A DNA stretch of 64,000 bases, taken from contig NZ_CP031188.1 of NCBI RefSeq assembly GCF_003344925.1, positions 1-64,000 of the forward strand, given 5' to 3'. The stretch comes from Flavobacterium arcticum (lineage in GTDB: Bacteria; Bacteroidota; Bacteroidia; Flavobacteriales; Flavobacteriaceae). The notes beneath the pieces are model-generated. The model saw nothing but the letters and a program-made list of their open reading frames with translations, searched no databases and had not been told where the DNA came from. Numbering within the stretch: the first letter of the stretch is position 1; every line of letters starts with the position of its first letter. The position numbers and the translations under genes are program-made. Below, piece after piece: positions 37,346 to 47,545 of this stretch.

Positions 37346-39613
37346 TTAATTAATTTCTCTATTTACATAGATCCATCCTGTTTTTTGTTGTCCAGACATT
37401 TGGTTTTCATTAGCAACATTAATGCTATAAAAATAGGTGCCTGTTGGTAGTTCATTACCATTATCAGACTGCCCATGCCATTGATTGGTATAATTTGAAG
37501 CTGTATAAACCTTTACACCGTAACGATTAAATACAGACAATTCTTTTACATTATATCCCGTAAGATCGAAAGAATCATTCATACCATCACTATTAGGAGA
37601 AATACCTCTTTGAATAAAACATTTATTGACAATAATATTAAAACTTACAGAAGAACTACACCCTAAACTATTCTCTCCAGTAACCTGTATAGTTTGAACA
37701 TCGGCTGTTGTATTTTGAAAAGCTTCAGGAGAAATAATAGTAGTAAACACTCCATTATTCTCATAAGCATAGGTAAGCACAACATCTGGACTGCCTGCAA
37801 CTTGGCTTGCTACGGTAGTTAAATCAAAAATTGCAAAGCCATCATTATCGTCATCACAAGCCTCTATATCATTAACCTGAACAAGCACTGGTAGTGGTTT
37901 TATTCCTAATGGTAAAGCCACCACACTATAACAACCAGTTGTAGTATTTTCAATGCGCACCCACAGTTCACTTTCTTGATCTGTTGTAGCATAAAGCAAC
38001 GGTAACTGTGCCATAGTACTACCTGTTCCTGCTTCGGTTGCTGTTTCATAAAACGTAATAACTAAATCGGTGTTGCCTCCCTCAATCTGGTCAATAGCCA
38101 TACTCAAATCAAATTCTAAAATATCGCTCTCACACACTGATAAAGCTAAAGGCTCATTGTAGCTTACAGCAGGAAATAAAGTCACCTGCTCGATACTACT
38201 AGCTGAGCAACTACCACTTACAGAATATTCTACAAAATAAGTAGCACCCTGAACTCCATTAGAAATTGTTCCTGTAGCGATATCAATCACAGCTCCATCC
38301 GTAGGTATGGGGTTAAATGTAAATACACCTCCCACATCTCCTGTTATTGTAGCTGTAGCCCCTTGGCAATCAGGATCCATAGAAAAAGAAGCATCGCCAG
38401 CCGTAATATCAACTGTAACACTATCTGTAACATTAGCTTCACAAAACGGAGCTTCTAGAAGAGCTACATTTACAAGTTGTAATACTTGTTGTGACGAAGC
38501 TACTACCGATAAACTAGCCACACCAGCAGCATCAAGAAGAATTGTTTGCTCATCTCCAGTATTAAGAGTATATGTTACCTCACTACCTGGAGTACCAGTA
38601 AAGTTAAAAACAGCATCCTCCCCGCTACATACAGATGAATCATCAGCAACAACAGTAACGTCTGGATTAGGCACTACCGTTATAGTAACATCCTGATCCA
38701 TTGTTTGTCCGCAATTATCTGTTGTAGTAAGTGTATAAGTTGTTGTAACACTTGGTGTAAAAACAGGATTAGGAATATCAGGATCACTAACCCCTGTTGC
38801 AGGAGACCATTGATAATTAAGCGCCCCTACATAAGTGCCATCAATATCTGTAATTGAACTTCCTGCACATATGGTTTCATCTTGCAATGAAGACTCTAAA
38901 AACGAAAGATATTCAAAACAAATAGATTGTAAATTTGTTGCATCTCCTGTAGAGCCTGTAAAACCAAAGTAAACAGTAGAAGCTCCTTCAAAAACTGTAT
39001 TTATCAAATCGGACGTATACGTAAATCGTTCAGAACAGTCAAAAACTAACGTAAAAGTCTGTTCAGCTGCACGCCATTGTATTTTAACTTGATGCTCAAT
39101 ATTATTCTCAATATTTGTAGAGGTAGCAGATGCCTGTACATAACTTACAAGGCTATTAGGAGAGTTATGGTTTGTATTCCCATTTTTTTGCAAAGCTACA
39201 TGATCATAATACGGGTCATTAATAACTCCACCTGAGTTTTGATAGGTATCAAATTCTACTGCAAGAGAAGGTGTTTCTGGTAATTCTTGATAACCAAGAC
39301 CTCCTCCTGGAATTCCTATAATAGGATCAGAAGTGGTCTTTAATACAAAACTCATTCCGTCTGCTCCTCCATCATTTGAACCAAAAAACCCATTAAATAC
39401 AATATCAAAATCAGCATTAAGATCTATTGGGTTATCATACCACAAAGCACCCGCCTGCTGCTGAAGGTTTGGGGTAATAACATAACAATCATCTCCCGTA
39501 GAGTAGGCATCTCCAACGTATGATGGCACTAACTGAGCCCAACCATTTGTTGAAAGCAAAAGCCCCGATACTAGAACTAATGTTTTAAGTAAATTTTTCT
39601 TCATACAAATCAT
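37346..39613 (-). CDS. Secreted lectin-like protein with gliding-motility (T9SS) C-terminal domain
   Basis: A 755-residue exported protein with a signal peptide (about 1-26). An L-type lectin-like domain (about 27-250) shows the GADGMSFVL and AVEFDTYQN motifs of legume-type bacterial lectins. It is followed by cysteine-containing Ig-like or PKD-type repeats and a C-terminal CHU_C/gliding-motility domain (about 665-755; ISPNSDGMNDSF, FNRYGVKVY, LPTGTYFY) that directs export by the type IX secretion system. It is expected on the cell surface or secreted, binding glycans or adhering. It has no obvious operon partner. Confidence 0.9.
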   Translation of the reverse strand: MICMKKNLLKTLVLVSGLLLSTNGWAQLVPSYVGDAYSTGDDCYVITPNLQQQAGALWYDNPIDLNADFDIVFNGFFGSNDGGADGMSFVLKTTSDPIIGIPGGGLGYQELPETPSLAVEFDTYQNSGGVINDPYYDHVALQKNGNTNHNSPNSLVSYVQASATSTNIENNIEHQVKIQWRAAEQTFTLVFDCSERFTYTSDLINTVFEGASTVYFGFTGSTGDATNLQSICFEYLSFLESSLQDETICAGSSITDIDGTYVGALNYQWSPATGVSDPDIPNPVFTPSVTTTYTLTTTDNCGQTMDQDVTITVVPNPDVTVVADDSSVCSGEDAVFNFTGTPGSEVTYTLNTGDEQTILLDAAGVASLSVVASSQQVLQLVNVALLEAPFCEANVTDSVTVDITAGDASFSMDPDCQGATATITGDVGGVFTFNPIPTDGAVIDIATGTISNGVQGATYFVEYSVSGSCSASSIEQVTLFPAVSYNEPLALSVCESDILEFDLSMAIDQIEGGNTDLVITFYETATEAGTGSTMAQLPLLYATTDQESELWVRIENTTTGCYSVVALPLGIKPLPVLVQVNDIEACDDDNDGFAIFDLTTVASQVAGSPDVVLTYAYENNGVFTTIISPEAFQNTTADVQTIQVTGENSLGCSSSVSFNIIVNKCFIQRGISPNSDGMNDSFDLTGYNVKELSVFNRYGVKVYTASNYTNQWHGQSDNGNELPTGTYFYSINVANENQMSGQQKTGWIYVNREIN

Positions 39614-39972
39614 TAATTTTTATTGGTTTTATTTTTTATTGGTTTATGAATTTCGGAAAACATCTAGATTAAAAAAATCGCTATAGATCAATAATTTAAC
39701 TAAAGCTCCACAAACACACAGTGTTAAATATATAACTATTCTTCAATAAAATTATATTTTTTATATTATAATTTTATCACATACACAAAACACATAAAAA
39801 CCTAACAACAAACACTTTAAAAGTTAAAAAATAATGAATATTGCTTTTTAAAAAACTATATATAACACTCAAAAAACTCGCTATCTACAGTAAAATTTTG
39901 GCTATTTAAACCATAAAAAAATCCTGCCATTTCTGACAGGATCTTTTATTATAAATTTATAATAGAATACTA
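39614..39972. other. AT-rich intergenic region
   Basis: No ORF of note. It is very AT-rich from 39640 to 39900 and holds the E2 terminator at 39921-39942. The part next to 39614 should contain the promoter of the lectin-like gene, but no exact TAnnTTTG match stands out. Confidence 0.6.
39921..39942 (-). terminator. Terminator after the E2 gene
   Basis: ATCCTGCCA / TGACAGGAT with one mismatch and a 4-base loop; on the minus strand it is followed by a run of T. It lies 31 bases past the E2 stop. Confidence 0.75.
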
Positions 39973-41280
39973 TTATATATCTCTATTTGGGTCAAAAGCC
40001 TCGAGATATTCTGCTACTCGCTTAACGAATGAACCTCCTAGTGCACCATCTACAACCCTATGATCATAACTGTGCGAAAGGAACATTTTTTGACGAATTC
40101 CGATAAAATCTCCCTCAGGAGTTTCGATAACCGCAGGCACTTTTCTAATAGCACCAAGCGCAAGAATACCTACTTGTGGCTGATTGATAATTGGTGTACC
40201 AAACACACTACCAAACGTACCTACGTTAGTAACAGTATATGTACCACCTTGTGTATCGTCTGGTTTTAATTTACCAGCTTTTGCACGGTTACCTAAATCG
40301 TTTACTGCTTTTGCCATACCTACCATATTAAGCTGGTCGGCATTTTTAATAACAGGCACAATAAGGTTACCATTTGGTAAAGCTGCTGCCATACCAAGGT
40401 TTATATTTTTCTTTTTGATGATATAATCACCCTCTACAGATATGTTCATCCCTGGGAAGTCTTTAAGCGCACGCGCTACAGCTTCCATAAATATTGGGGT
40501 AAAAGTTAGCTTTTCGCCTTCTCTTTTTTCGAAAGTGCTTTTTACTTTATTTCTCCAGTTTACAATATTAGTAACATCTACCTCTATAAACGACTGTACG
40601 TGCGCCGATGTTTGTACTGACTGTACCATATAGCCCGAAATCAGCTTACGCATACGATCCATCTCTACAACCTCATCCTGACCATTAACTGATACCGGAG
40701 CTGCTTTAGCCGCTACTGGCTGACTTTTTGCCACAGGTTGCTGTACTGCTTTAGCAGGAGCTGCTACTGGCTGGCTTGTTCTATTTTTAATATAATCTAA
40801 TATATCCGTCTTAGTTACTCTACCGTCTTTACCTGTACCATTTATAGCTTCAAGCTCAGCAAGAGAAATACCTTCTTCTTTAGCAATATTTTTCACTAAT
40901 GGTGAAAAGAATTTTTCTGAATCAGAAAAATCAACAGGTGTATTAACCGTTTCTTTAGCTACCTCTACTGATTGTTCAACAGCAGCAACACTAGCACTTA
41001 CAGGCTCTGCTGTATTTGTTGCATCCGAAACTACATCGCCTTCGGTTTCTATTAAGGCTATGGTTTGCCCTACCTGAACAACATCATCAACTTGAAAAAG
41101 TATTTCTGATAAAACTCCTGAAACTTCTGATGGCACTTCAGAATCTACCTTATCGGTAGCAATTTCTAAAACTGCTTCGTCTGCTTCAATGGTATCACCC
41201 ACGTTTTTTAACCAATTTGTAATAGTTGCCTCTGCAACACTCTCACCCATTTTGGGTAATTTTAGTTCAAATTTTGCCAT
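39973..41280 (-). CDS. 2-oxo acid dehydrogenase E2 component (dihydrolipoamide acyltransferase)
   Basis: Acyltransferase core of a 2-oxo acid dehydrogenase complex. The lipoyl domain (about 1-78) has Lys44 in ATDKVDSEV, the E3/E1-binding domain lies around residues 130-170 (SPLVKNIAKEEG and NGTGKDGRVTKTDI), and the catalytic domain ends in SHSYDHRVVDGALGG with His and Asp. The 435-residue size and single lipoyl domain fit branched-chain or 2-oxoglutarate E2. No E1 or E3 gene is nearby, so the substrate cannot be fixed. It depends on LipA, encoded at 18307-19197. Confidence 0.95.
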   Translation of the reverse strand: MAKFELKLPKMGESVAEATITNWLKNVGDTIEADEAVLEIATDKVDSEVPSEVSGVLSEILFQVDDVVQVGQTIALIETEGDVVSDATNTAEPVSASVAAVEQSVEVAKETVNTPVDFSDSEKFFSPLVKNIAKEEGISLAELEAINGTGKDGRVTKTDILDYIKNRTSQPVAAPAKAVQQPVAKSQPVAAKAAPVSVNGQDEVVEMDRMRKLISGYMVQSVQTSAHVQSFIEVDVTNIVNWRNKVKSTFEKREGEKLTFTPIFMEAVARALKDFPGMNISVEGDYIIKKKNINLGMAAALPNGNLIVPVIKNADQLNMVGMAKAVNDLGNRAKAGKLKPDDTQGGTYTVTNVGTFGSVFGTPIINQPQVGILALGAIRKVPAVIETPEGDFIGIRQKMFLSHSYDHRVVDGALGGSFVKRVAEYLEAFDPNRDI

Positions 41281-41386
41281 ATCGTTAACCTAAAGGTAAA
41301 ATTAATGTTTCTGTTTGCGAAATTAATAAAAAAAACGACTTATTACTTCACTCTTAATAATTATTCATAATATACTAGAACTATTT

Positions 41387-42541
41387 TTATAAGACCAATA
41401 CACTACCTCTTCCGTTACTGTTATTACTACCTAATACAAAACTACATCCTCTGGGTTTTATCTTAAAAGTGTACCCGTCCTGTTTATGATGCTGCATTAT
41501 TGCTATAATTTCGGCAAACGAAAGAAGTTCGTTGTCAAAGATAATCTCTATTCTTTTTTTATGCGAATTTTTAGCAGAAAATAACATGGTTTGTTTATAT
41601 TCAGCCAAACGAGTTACTTTTTTACCTGTAGTCTTTTCAAGCTGTTCTTTTAACACCACTTCTTTAGAAAACAACAAATACTCCTCAGGCTCTATTACTG
41701 TTGTTTTTTTATTTTTCTTCGCAACAACAAAAAACGACACACCCGCCTTCATGAATAAATCGAAAGCTGCTGATTTTTTAAAATGCTTACGGTAAAACTC
41801 CTGCATTGCATCATTAAATCGCTTCATATATGTTTCGTCACGAACAGTACTTTCTCCTTTATAATGTAGTATTGAAGTTTCGGGATAGTAAATGTTTTTC
41901 TTCCCTGCCTTCAGTATAGTATATGATAGATCTACATCTTCGCCATACATAAAATAATCTTCGTCAAACCCTCCTACTTTAATATATAACTCACGATCCA
42001 TAAACATAAAAGCTCCTGTTAATATATCAGTTTGCCCTATAGTATTCTCGTCGAGGTGCTGGGCATAGTATCTATTAAATAATGTAAATTTAGGAAACAC
42101 CTTATACAACCCTGCTATTTTACTAACAGCTACCCAAGGCGTAGGTGTGCCACGTTTACTCTCTGGCAAGAAGTTACCCGTACCATCTATCATTTTCACT
42201 CCTGTAATACCTAATTCTTCTTGCGTAGGCGCAAACACTAGTAGTTTATGAAATGTATCTTCTCCTACTACTGTATCAGGATTCAATATGCATACATATT
42301 TACCTTGCGCCTCTGCAACACCCACATTATTCCCTATAGGGAAACCTGCATTTTCTTTTTGAACAATAAGTTTTATATCAGGAAAACGTTGTGCCATCAT
42401 AGCACAACTGTCGTCGGGTGAATTATTATCTACAACAATAATTTCACCATCTATACCCTCAAGCGCTTTCTGTACACTAAGTACGCACTGTTCTAGAAAA
42501 TACCTAACGTTGTAATTAAGAATTATTACTGATAATTGCAT
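41387..42541 (-). CDS. Glycosyltransferase, family 2
   Basis: A 384-residue GT-A enzyme with the SVIILNYNVR start, VVDNNSPDD, the DxD-like ILNPDTVVG and a FMYGEDVDLSY acidic block, all typical of rhamnosyl/GT2 enzymes. The C-terminal third (from about 265) adds one short hydrophobic patch and a basic region. It should transfer a sugar in surface polysaccharide synthesis. It stands alone between the E2 gene and the Hsp20 terminator. Confidence 0.9.
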   Translation of the reverse strand: MQLSVIILNYNVRYFLEQCVLSVQKALEGIDGEIIVVDNNSPDDSCAMMAQRFPDIKLIVQKENAGFPIGNNVGVAEAQGKYVCILNPDTVVGEDTFHKLLVFAPTQEELGITGVKMIDGTGNFLPESKRGTPTPWVAVSKIAGLYKVFPKFTLFNRYYAQHLDENTIGQTDILTGAFMFMDRELYIKVGGFDEDYFMYGEDVDLSYTILKAGKKNIYYPETSILHYKGESTVRDETYMKRFNDAMQEFYRKHFKKSAAFDLFMKAGVSFFVVAKKNKKTTVIEPEEYLLFSKEVVLKEQLEKTTGKKVTRLAEYKQTMLFSAKNSHKKRIEIIFDNELLSFAEIIAIMQHHKQDGYTFKIKPRGCSFVLGSNNSNGRGSVLVL

Positions 42542-42596
42542 TGCACAAAGATATATAATTTGGTTATTTGATAATAACTATATAAAGAAAACAAAA

Positions 42597-42623
42597 AAAG
42601 CGCCCTATAAATAGGACGCTTTT
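42597..42623 (-). terminator. Terminator of the Hsp20 gene
   Basis: AAAAGCG(C)CCTAT / ATAGG(A)CGCTTTT with one mismatch and a one-base loop region, with a T-run on the minus strand, 23 bases past the Hsp20 stop. Confidence 0.8.
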
Positions 42624-42646
42624 CAACTAACCAACTCAAAACATCA

Positions 42647-43084
42647 TTATAAAATATCTATTAACCTTTTTGCTTTTGGTAATGCTTCTTCTTTTTTAGG
42701 CAGTATTATTGTTAAAATACCATCTGTATAAGCTGCATTTACATTCTCTGTATTTACACTTTCTGGTAAGGTAAATGCTCGCTTAAATGAAGAATAACTA
42801 AATTCTCTTCTGGTAAACTTACCTTCTTCTTGCTCTGTATTCTCACTTTTAAGTTCAGATGAAATTGTTAATAATTCATTATCTACTTCAATAGTAAAAT
42901 CTTCTTTCTTAAATCCAGGAGCCATAAGCGCTACCGAAAAAGCTTTGTCGGTTTCTTTAATATTTACAGGAGGTACAATTTTATTTACCATTTGAGTCCC
43001 CCCTGCCCAATCTTTAAAAATTTCATCCATAATAGATGGAAATAAACCATTTACATTACTGTTGTTTCTTTTTACTGCATTCAT
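42647..43084 (-). CDS. Small heat-shock protein Hsp20
   Basis: A 145-residue alpha-crystallin-type chaperone that binds unfolding proteins and forms oligomers. The crystallin domain (about 42-140) shows VALMAPGFKKEDFTIEV and the IxI-like ILTIILPKK motif. No CIRCE element is seen upstream. It stands as a single gene and is divergent from the ABC-F gene. Confidence 0.94.
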   Translation of the reverse strand: MNAVKRNNSNVNGLFPSIMDEIFKDWAGGTQMVNKIVPPVNIKETDKAFSVALMAPGFKKEDFTIEVDNELLTISSELKSENTEQEEGKFTRREFSYSSFKRAFTLPESVNTENVNAAYTDGILTIILPKKEEALPKAKRLIDIL

Positions 43085-43212
43085 ATTCGCTATATTTTTT
43101 AATTAAAATTGAAATATTGTTTTACGCTTTACTAATAGTCAAGTTCTATTCCAAAGACAGAAATAAGACTTTTTGTCACTTATAGTGACTTTTTGTCATT
43201 TTAAGATAATAA

Positions 43213-43242
43213 TTGTAAGTAATTATAAATAGCCTATTTTTG
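43213..43242 (+). promoter_or_regulatory. Promoter of the ABC-F gene
   Basis: TTG at 43213-43215, 19 bases, then TATTTTTG (43235-43242), close to the Bacteroidetes consensus. The GTG start is 17 bases downstream at 43259. Confidence 0.6.
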
Positions 43243-43258
43243 CAAAAAAAGCAACATA

Positions 43259-45133
43259 GTGAATTACCTTTCAGTAGAAAACATATCCAAATCATTTGGC
43301 GAACGTACACTTTTTGAGAACATCTCTTTTGGCATCAACAAAGACCAAAAAGTCGCCTTTGTAGCCAAAAATGGTACAGGAAAAACAAGTATCTTAAAAA
43401 TTATTACAGGCGAAGATATGCCTGATACAGGGCAAGTAGTAGTTCGTAAGGATATAAAGATGGCATTTTTACCTCAAGAACCTAATCTTGATCCTGAACT
43501 TACGATTGAAGAAAGTATTTTTGCTTCAGATAACGAAATACTGAAAGTTATTGAGCGATATGAAAAAGCGTTAGAAAACCCCGAAGATGAGGAAGTGTAT
43601 CAAAAAGCTTTTGAAGGAATGGATATACACAATGCTTGGGATTTTGAGACACAATACAAGCAAATACTATCCAAGTTAAAACTAGATGACTTAAAGCTAA
43701 AAGTTAAAAGTCTATCGGGTGGGCAAAAAAAACGTTTAGCACTTGCTATAATCCTGATTAACAAGCCAGACTTGCTAATACTAGATGAGCCTACCAACCA
43801 CCTTGACCTAGAGATGATAGAGTGGCTCGAAAATTATTTTGCTAAAGAAAACATGACCCTATTTATGGTTACTCACGACCGTTTCTTTCTAGAGCGTGTG
43901 TGTAACGAAATTATAGAGCTAGAAAACGGCAAACTATATCAATACAAAGGGAACTACTCTTATTATCTTACTAAAAAAGAAGAACGCATTGCAGCCGAGA
44001 ATGCCAGTATAGACAAAGCACAAAACCTATTAGTAAAAGAACTTGCTTGGATGCGCCGTCAGCCGAAAGCACGTACTACTAAGTCAAAATCGAGGCAAGA
44101 TGATTTTTATGTAATCCAAGAAAAAGCCAATAGCCGTCGTAAAGATCATCAAATTGAGCTAGAAATAAACATGGAACGTATGGGTAGCAAAATTGTAGAG
44201 CTACACAACGTATCTAAAAACTTTAAAGACAAAACCATACTCGATAACTTTAGCTTCAACTTTAAAAAAGGAGAACGTATCGGTATTATTGGTAAAAACG
44301 GAACAGGAAAATCGACTTTCCTGAACATATTGACCCAAACTATGCCGCCTGATGGTGGTAAAGTTATAGTAGGCGATACTATTAAAATGGGCTACTACAC
44401 GCAAAGCGGCATTAACCCGAAGCCCGAACAAAAAGTTATTGATATTATTAAAGAATATGGTGAGTACATACCTCTGGCAAAAGGAAAAATAATATCGGCA
44501 GGACAATTATTAGAGCGTTTTCTTTTTGACCGTAAAAAACAATATGATTTTGTAGAAAAACTAAGTGGTGGCGAATTAAAACGTCTTTACCTGTGTACCG
44601 TATTAATACAAAACCCAAACTTCCTGATACTCGATGAGCCTACCAACGACCTTGATATTGTAACGCTTAATGTATTAGAAAGTTTCTTGCTCGATTATCC
44701 TGGCTGTCTATTAGTAGTAAGCCACGACAGGTATTTTATGGATAAAATTGTAGATCACTTATTTGTTTTTAGAGGCGAAGGTGTTATCGAAGATTTCCCA
44801 GGAAACTATAGCGATTTCCGCACCTATGAAGACAGTAGCGAACCTACAAAAGAAACATTAAAACCCGCAGGAGAAGCTCCAGCCAAAAAAAGCTGGAAAC
44901 AAAATAATACTAAAGCAGGCTTAAACTTTAACGAGCAAAAAGAATACAACAAAATAGAGAAAGAAATAAAAGATCTTGAGCGCGAAAAAGAAGCTATAGA
45001 AGCCTTATTTTCTGAAGGTAAAATTGCCGATGCTAATATTGCAAAAAAAGCAGAAGAGCTACAGGTTGTTTTAAATAAAATAGAGAATAAAACAGAACGC
45101 TGGTTTGAGCTAAGCGCAAAACTAGAAGAATAA
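43259..45133 (+). CDS. ABC-F family ATPase (Uup/EttA-like)
   Basis: A 624-residue soluble ATPase with two ABC modules and no membrane segment. P-loops are AKNGTGKTS (first) and GKNGTGKST (second); the signatures are SLSGGQKKR and KLSGGELKR. A charged linker joins the halves and a C-terminal coiled coil (about 530-624) is typical of Uup-like proteins. ABC-F proteins act on ribosomes or nucleic acid rather than transport. The start is GTG at 43259. It is divergent from the Hsp20 gene, with the methyltransferase relative 22 bases downstream. Confidence 0.93.
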   Translation: MNYLSVENISKSFGERTLFENISFGINKDQKVAFVAKNGTGKTSILKIITGEDMPDTGQVVVRKDIKMAFLPQEPNLDPELTIEESIFASDNEILKVIERYEKALENPEDEEVYQKAFEGMDIHNAWDFETQYKQILSKLKLDDLKLKVKSLSGGQKKRLALAIILINKPDLLILDEPTNHLDLEMIEWLENYFAKENMTLFMVTHDRFFLERVCNEIIELENGKLYQYKGNYSYYLTKKEERIAAENASIDKAQNLLVKELAWMRRQPKARTTKSKSRQDDFYVIQEKANSRRKDHQIELEINMERMGSKIVELHNVSKNFKDKTILDNFSFNFKKGERIGIIGKNGTGKSTFLNILTQTMPPDGGKVIVGDTIKMGYYTQSGINPKPEQKVIDIIKEYGEYIPLAKGKIISAGQLLERFLFDRKKQYDFVEKLSGGELKRLYLCTVLIQNPNFLILDEPTNDLDIVTLNVLESFLLDYPGCLLVVSHDRYFMDKIVDHLFVFRGEGVIEDFPGNYSDFRTYEDSSEPTKETLKPAGEAPAKKSWKQNNTKAGLNFNEQKEYNKIEKEIKDLEREKEAIEALFSEGKIADANIAKKAEELQVVLNKIENKTERWFELSAKLEE

Positions 45134-45154
45134 TAAAGTAGTATAACTATTTTT

Positions 45155-45787
45155 ATGAGTGTACAGCCTTACATACAATTCCTTTGGAATTCTAAAAACG
45201 CACATGGCGTACACTCTCCTTTTGTATACGGGATAATTAATAAATGTTTCTATAGAAAGATACCTCAACTATATAACAAAAAGAAAGACATACCAGTACA
45301 AAACATCAACTTGAATAGTGCAAATACACTACATAAAATAGTCGCAGGGCTACAAACCTCTAAACTATATGTACTAGGAGATAAGAGTACAGAGATAACT
45401 GAAATACTACGCATTTCGGGCGAAGAAGCCAATACCCGACCTTGGTTTTTTTCTACATTAGCCCCTATACCCAGTGTTATAGACTTGGCATATATAGCGG
45501 AGAAAAACACAGCAGAATTACTCTCCTTACTCGAAGATATACTACCCAATGCAAATAGCAACACAGTATGTGTTGTAGGAGATATTCATACTACCGAAGC
45601 AACAGAAAAGGCATGGGAAGCAATAAAACAACACCCTAACGTAACCGTGACTATAGACACCTACTATCTAGGTTTGGTATTTTTTAGGCCAGAACAAACA
45701 AAACAGCATTTTATAATACGCCCTTTTAAAAACAGTATTATCGATGCTATTTTAGGTATTAAAAATCTATGGGGGCTTTTAGCGTAA
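45155..45787 (+). CDS. Degenerate SAM-methyltransferase-like protein (HGVHSPF family)
   Basis: A 210-residue protein. Its N-terminus (QFLWNSKNAHGVHSPFVY) and its C-terminal stretch (KAWEAIKQHPNVTVTIDTYYLGLVFFRPEQ, cited as partial motif) match a Bacteroidetes methyltransferase-like family that is usually 240-270 residues. The middle is shortened and lacks a Gly-rich SAM motif; the expected position reads KLYVLGDKSTEIT. It may be an inactive or divergent methyltransferase. It follows the ABC-F gene by 22 bases and may be co-transcribed with it. Confidence 0.6.
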   Translation: MSVQPYIQFLWNSKNAHGVHSPFVYGIINKCFYRKIPQLYNKKKDIPVQNINLNSANTLHKIVAGLQTSKLYVLGDKSTEITEILRISGEEANTRPWFFSTLAPIPSVIDLAYIAEKNTAELLSLLEDILPNANSNTVCVVGDIHTTEATEKAWEAIKQHPNVTVTIDTYYLGLVFFRPEQTKQHFIIRPFKNSIIDAILGIKNLWGLLA

Positions 45788-45818
45788 AAAAAGCCACCTC
45801 ATATAGGGCAGCTTTTTT
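45786..45818 (+). terminator. Probable terminator after the methyltransferase-like gene
   Basis: Imperfect A-rich stem AAAAAAGC / GCTTTTTT with an inner CC/GG pair, starting at the stop codon and ending in a T-run. It lies between convergent genes ending at 45787 and 45856. Confidence 0.6.
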
Positions 45819-45855
45819 GTGCAAAATAATTAACCTCTAAACTATTTTTGCTTTA

Positions 45856-46518
45856 TTATTCAGCAGCTTCTTTCGCAGCTTCGTTCTCATCACCTTTTGC
45901 TGTCATTCGTTCCCAACTAAATTTAGGCGCAAATTTTAATTTAAGACCCGCAATTTTATTATTATCCTCTGTAGATAAACCTTCTTTCTCTACCGTATTT
46001 TTCCTAGCATCAAGCGCTTCATACCAAGCTTTAATTTTATCAAAATCTTGACGTGAATAGCTTTCATGATTTGCTTCAAAAGTATTCACAAATTTTTGGT
46101 AAACACTAAGTATGTTATCTTTATTTACCCAAGCAAACTTCATGTCGTTACCCACAGCATTGGCATCGCCAAAATAGCTAACAAACAAATTTCGTGTGCT
46201 TGCCTCTTCTGCTTTTTCAGAAACATCTGCTTTCAGCTCAACATACTCTTGCTTTGTTTCATCTATTCTGTCTTGTGCATTAACTTTATCTTTCAGGCTC
46301 TCTATAGTAGCTTCAGCCTCAGCAAGCCTTGTTTGGTACTTTGCCTCAATAGCTTCCCAATTAGCCATTTTCTCTGAATCGTCAAGTCCCTGCACAGAAT
46401 CAACATAAGACTCATAATTATCTACATTTCTTTCAGCAGTCATTTCGGCATCATTCTTACAAGATGTAAGTCCTGCTGCAAGTAAAGCAGCTCCCAGTAC
46501 TAAATTTAATTTTTTCAT
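45856..46518 (-). CDS. Coiled-coil lipoprotein of unknown function
   Basis: A 220-residue lipoprotein with lipobox LTSC (Cys20). The mature part is almost wholly helical and charged, with heptad-like coiled coils (MANWEAIEAKYQTRLAEAEATIE, partial) and a large Glu/Lys/Ala content. Relatives occur in Flavobacteriaceae, but no role is known; envelope stability is a guess. It converges on the 210-residue gene and is divergent from the ABC gene. Confidence 0.7.
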   Translation of the reverse strand: MKKLNLVLGAALLAAGLTSCKNDAEMTAERNVDNYESYVDSVQGLDDSEKMANWEAIEAKYQTRLAEAEATIESLKDKVNAQDRIDETKQEYVELKADVSEKAEEASTRNLFVSYFGDANAVGNDMKFAWVNKDNILSVYQKFVNTFEANHESYSRQDFDKIKAWYEALDARKNTVEKEGLSTEDNNKIAGLKLKFAPKFSWERMTAKGDENEAAKEAAE

Positions 46519-46798
46519 AATTGATTTGTTTTTATGTTACTTTGATGAGACAAAGCTATCTCTAACTAATCAAAGCTCAAAATTAAAGCTCAAACATTAG
46601 GAATACTTTAATAATTATAACATATCATTAAGTATTATTAAGAATGTATTAAGAAAAACAACAACATCATACACTTTATAAGTCAAACATTAGTATATGA
46701 AATCGTCGTTTTTATAATCAACATAGTATAATATACTACTGCGCACAGGCCGCTGTTACTAAAAAAATTTCACTACTTTTAAGGCTCAAAATAAAGCT

Positions 46799-47500
46799 AT
46801 GGCAGAACCAATCATCAATATAAAAGGCATAACCCGTGATTTCCCTTTGGGCAACGAAATTGTTAAAGTACTAAAAGGCATTGACCTCACTATAAACAAA
46901 GGCGAATATGTAGCTCTTATGGGACCTTCGGGCTCTGGCAAAAGTACACTCATGAACCTTTTAGGTTGTCTTGATACCCCAACAGGAGGTTCATATACCC
47001 TTAACGGTAAAGATGTAAGCCAAATGAGTGATGATGAGCTTGCAGGCATACGAAACAAAGAAATTGGCTTTGTGTTCCAAACATTCAACCTACTACCCCG
47101 CACTACCGCATTAGACAATGTTGCATTACCAATGGTATATGCAGGCTATAAAAAACCACAACGTAACGAGCGCGCTACCGAAGTATTAAAACAAGTAGGA
47201 CTTGCTGACAGAATGGATCATAAACCCAATCAGTTATCGGGAGGGCAACGACAAAGAGTAGCTGTAGCGCGAGCATTAGTAAACAACCCCTCTATAATTC
47301 TTGCCGATGAGCCTACAGGTAACCTAGATAGTAAAACATCGTTAGAGATAATGGGTTTATTTAATGATATACATGCCAATGGTAACACTGTAATACTCGT
47401 AACCCACGAAGAGGACATTGCAGCTTATGCCCACCGCGTCATTAGGCTACGTGATGGTATCGTTGAAAGCGACAATGTAAATTTAAACCCTGTTGTGTAG
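46799..47500 (+). CDS. ABC transporter ATPase (LolD/MacB type)
   Basis: A 233-residue ATPase with P-loop GPSGSGKS, Q-loop in VFQTFNLLP, signature LSGGQRQR and Walker [13 protein letters not shown]. The sequence is closest to LolD/MacB ATPases that power lipoprotein release or efflux. No permease gene lies next to it, which is unusual; the permease must be elsewhere. The gene next downstream is the adenosyltransferase, 45 bases away. Confidence 0.9.
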   Translation: MAEPIINIKGITRDFPLGNEIVKVLKGIDLTINKGEYVALMGPSGSGKSTLMNLLGCLDTPTGGSYTLNGKDVSQMSDDELAGIRNKEIGFVFQTFNLLPRTTALDNVALPMVYAGYKKPQRNERATEVLKQVGLADRMDHKPNQLSGGQRQRVAVARALVNNPSIILADEPTGNLDSKTSLEIMGLFNDIHANGNTVILVTHEEDIAAYAHRVIRLRDGIVESDNVNLNPVV

Positions 47501-47504
47501 TTAG

Positions 47505-47523
47505 CAGTCGCAGCATTCAATCT
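47505..47523. repeat. Dispersed repeat, family B, copy 1
   Basis: CAGTCGCAGCATTCAATCT lies between the ABC and adenosyltransferase genes and matches the motif at 62449-62465 and the reverse complement of 58111-58135. Confidence 0.7.
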
Positions 47524-47545
47524 ATTATCTGAAATCTGAAAAAAA

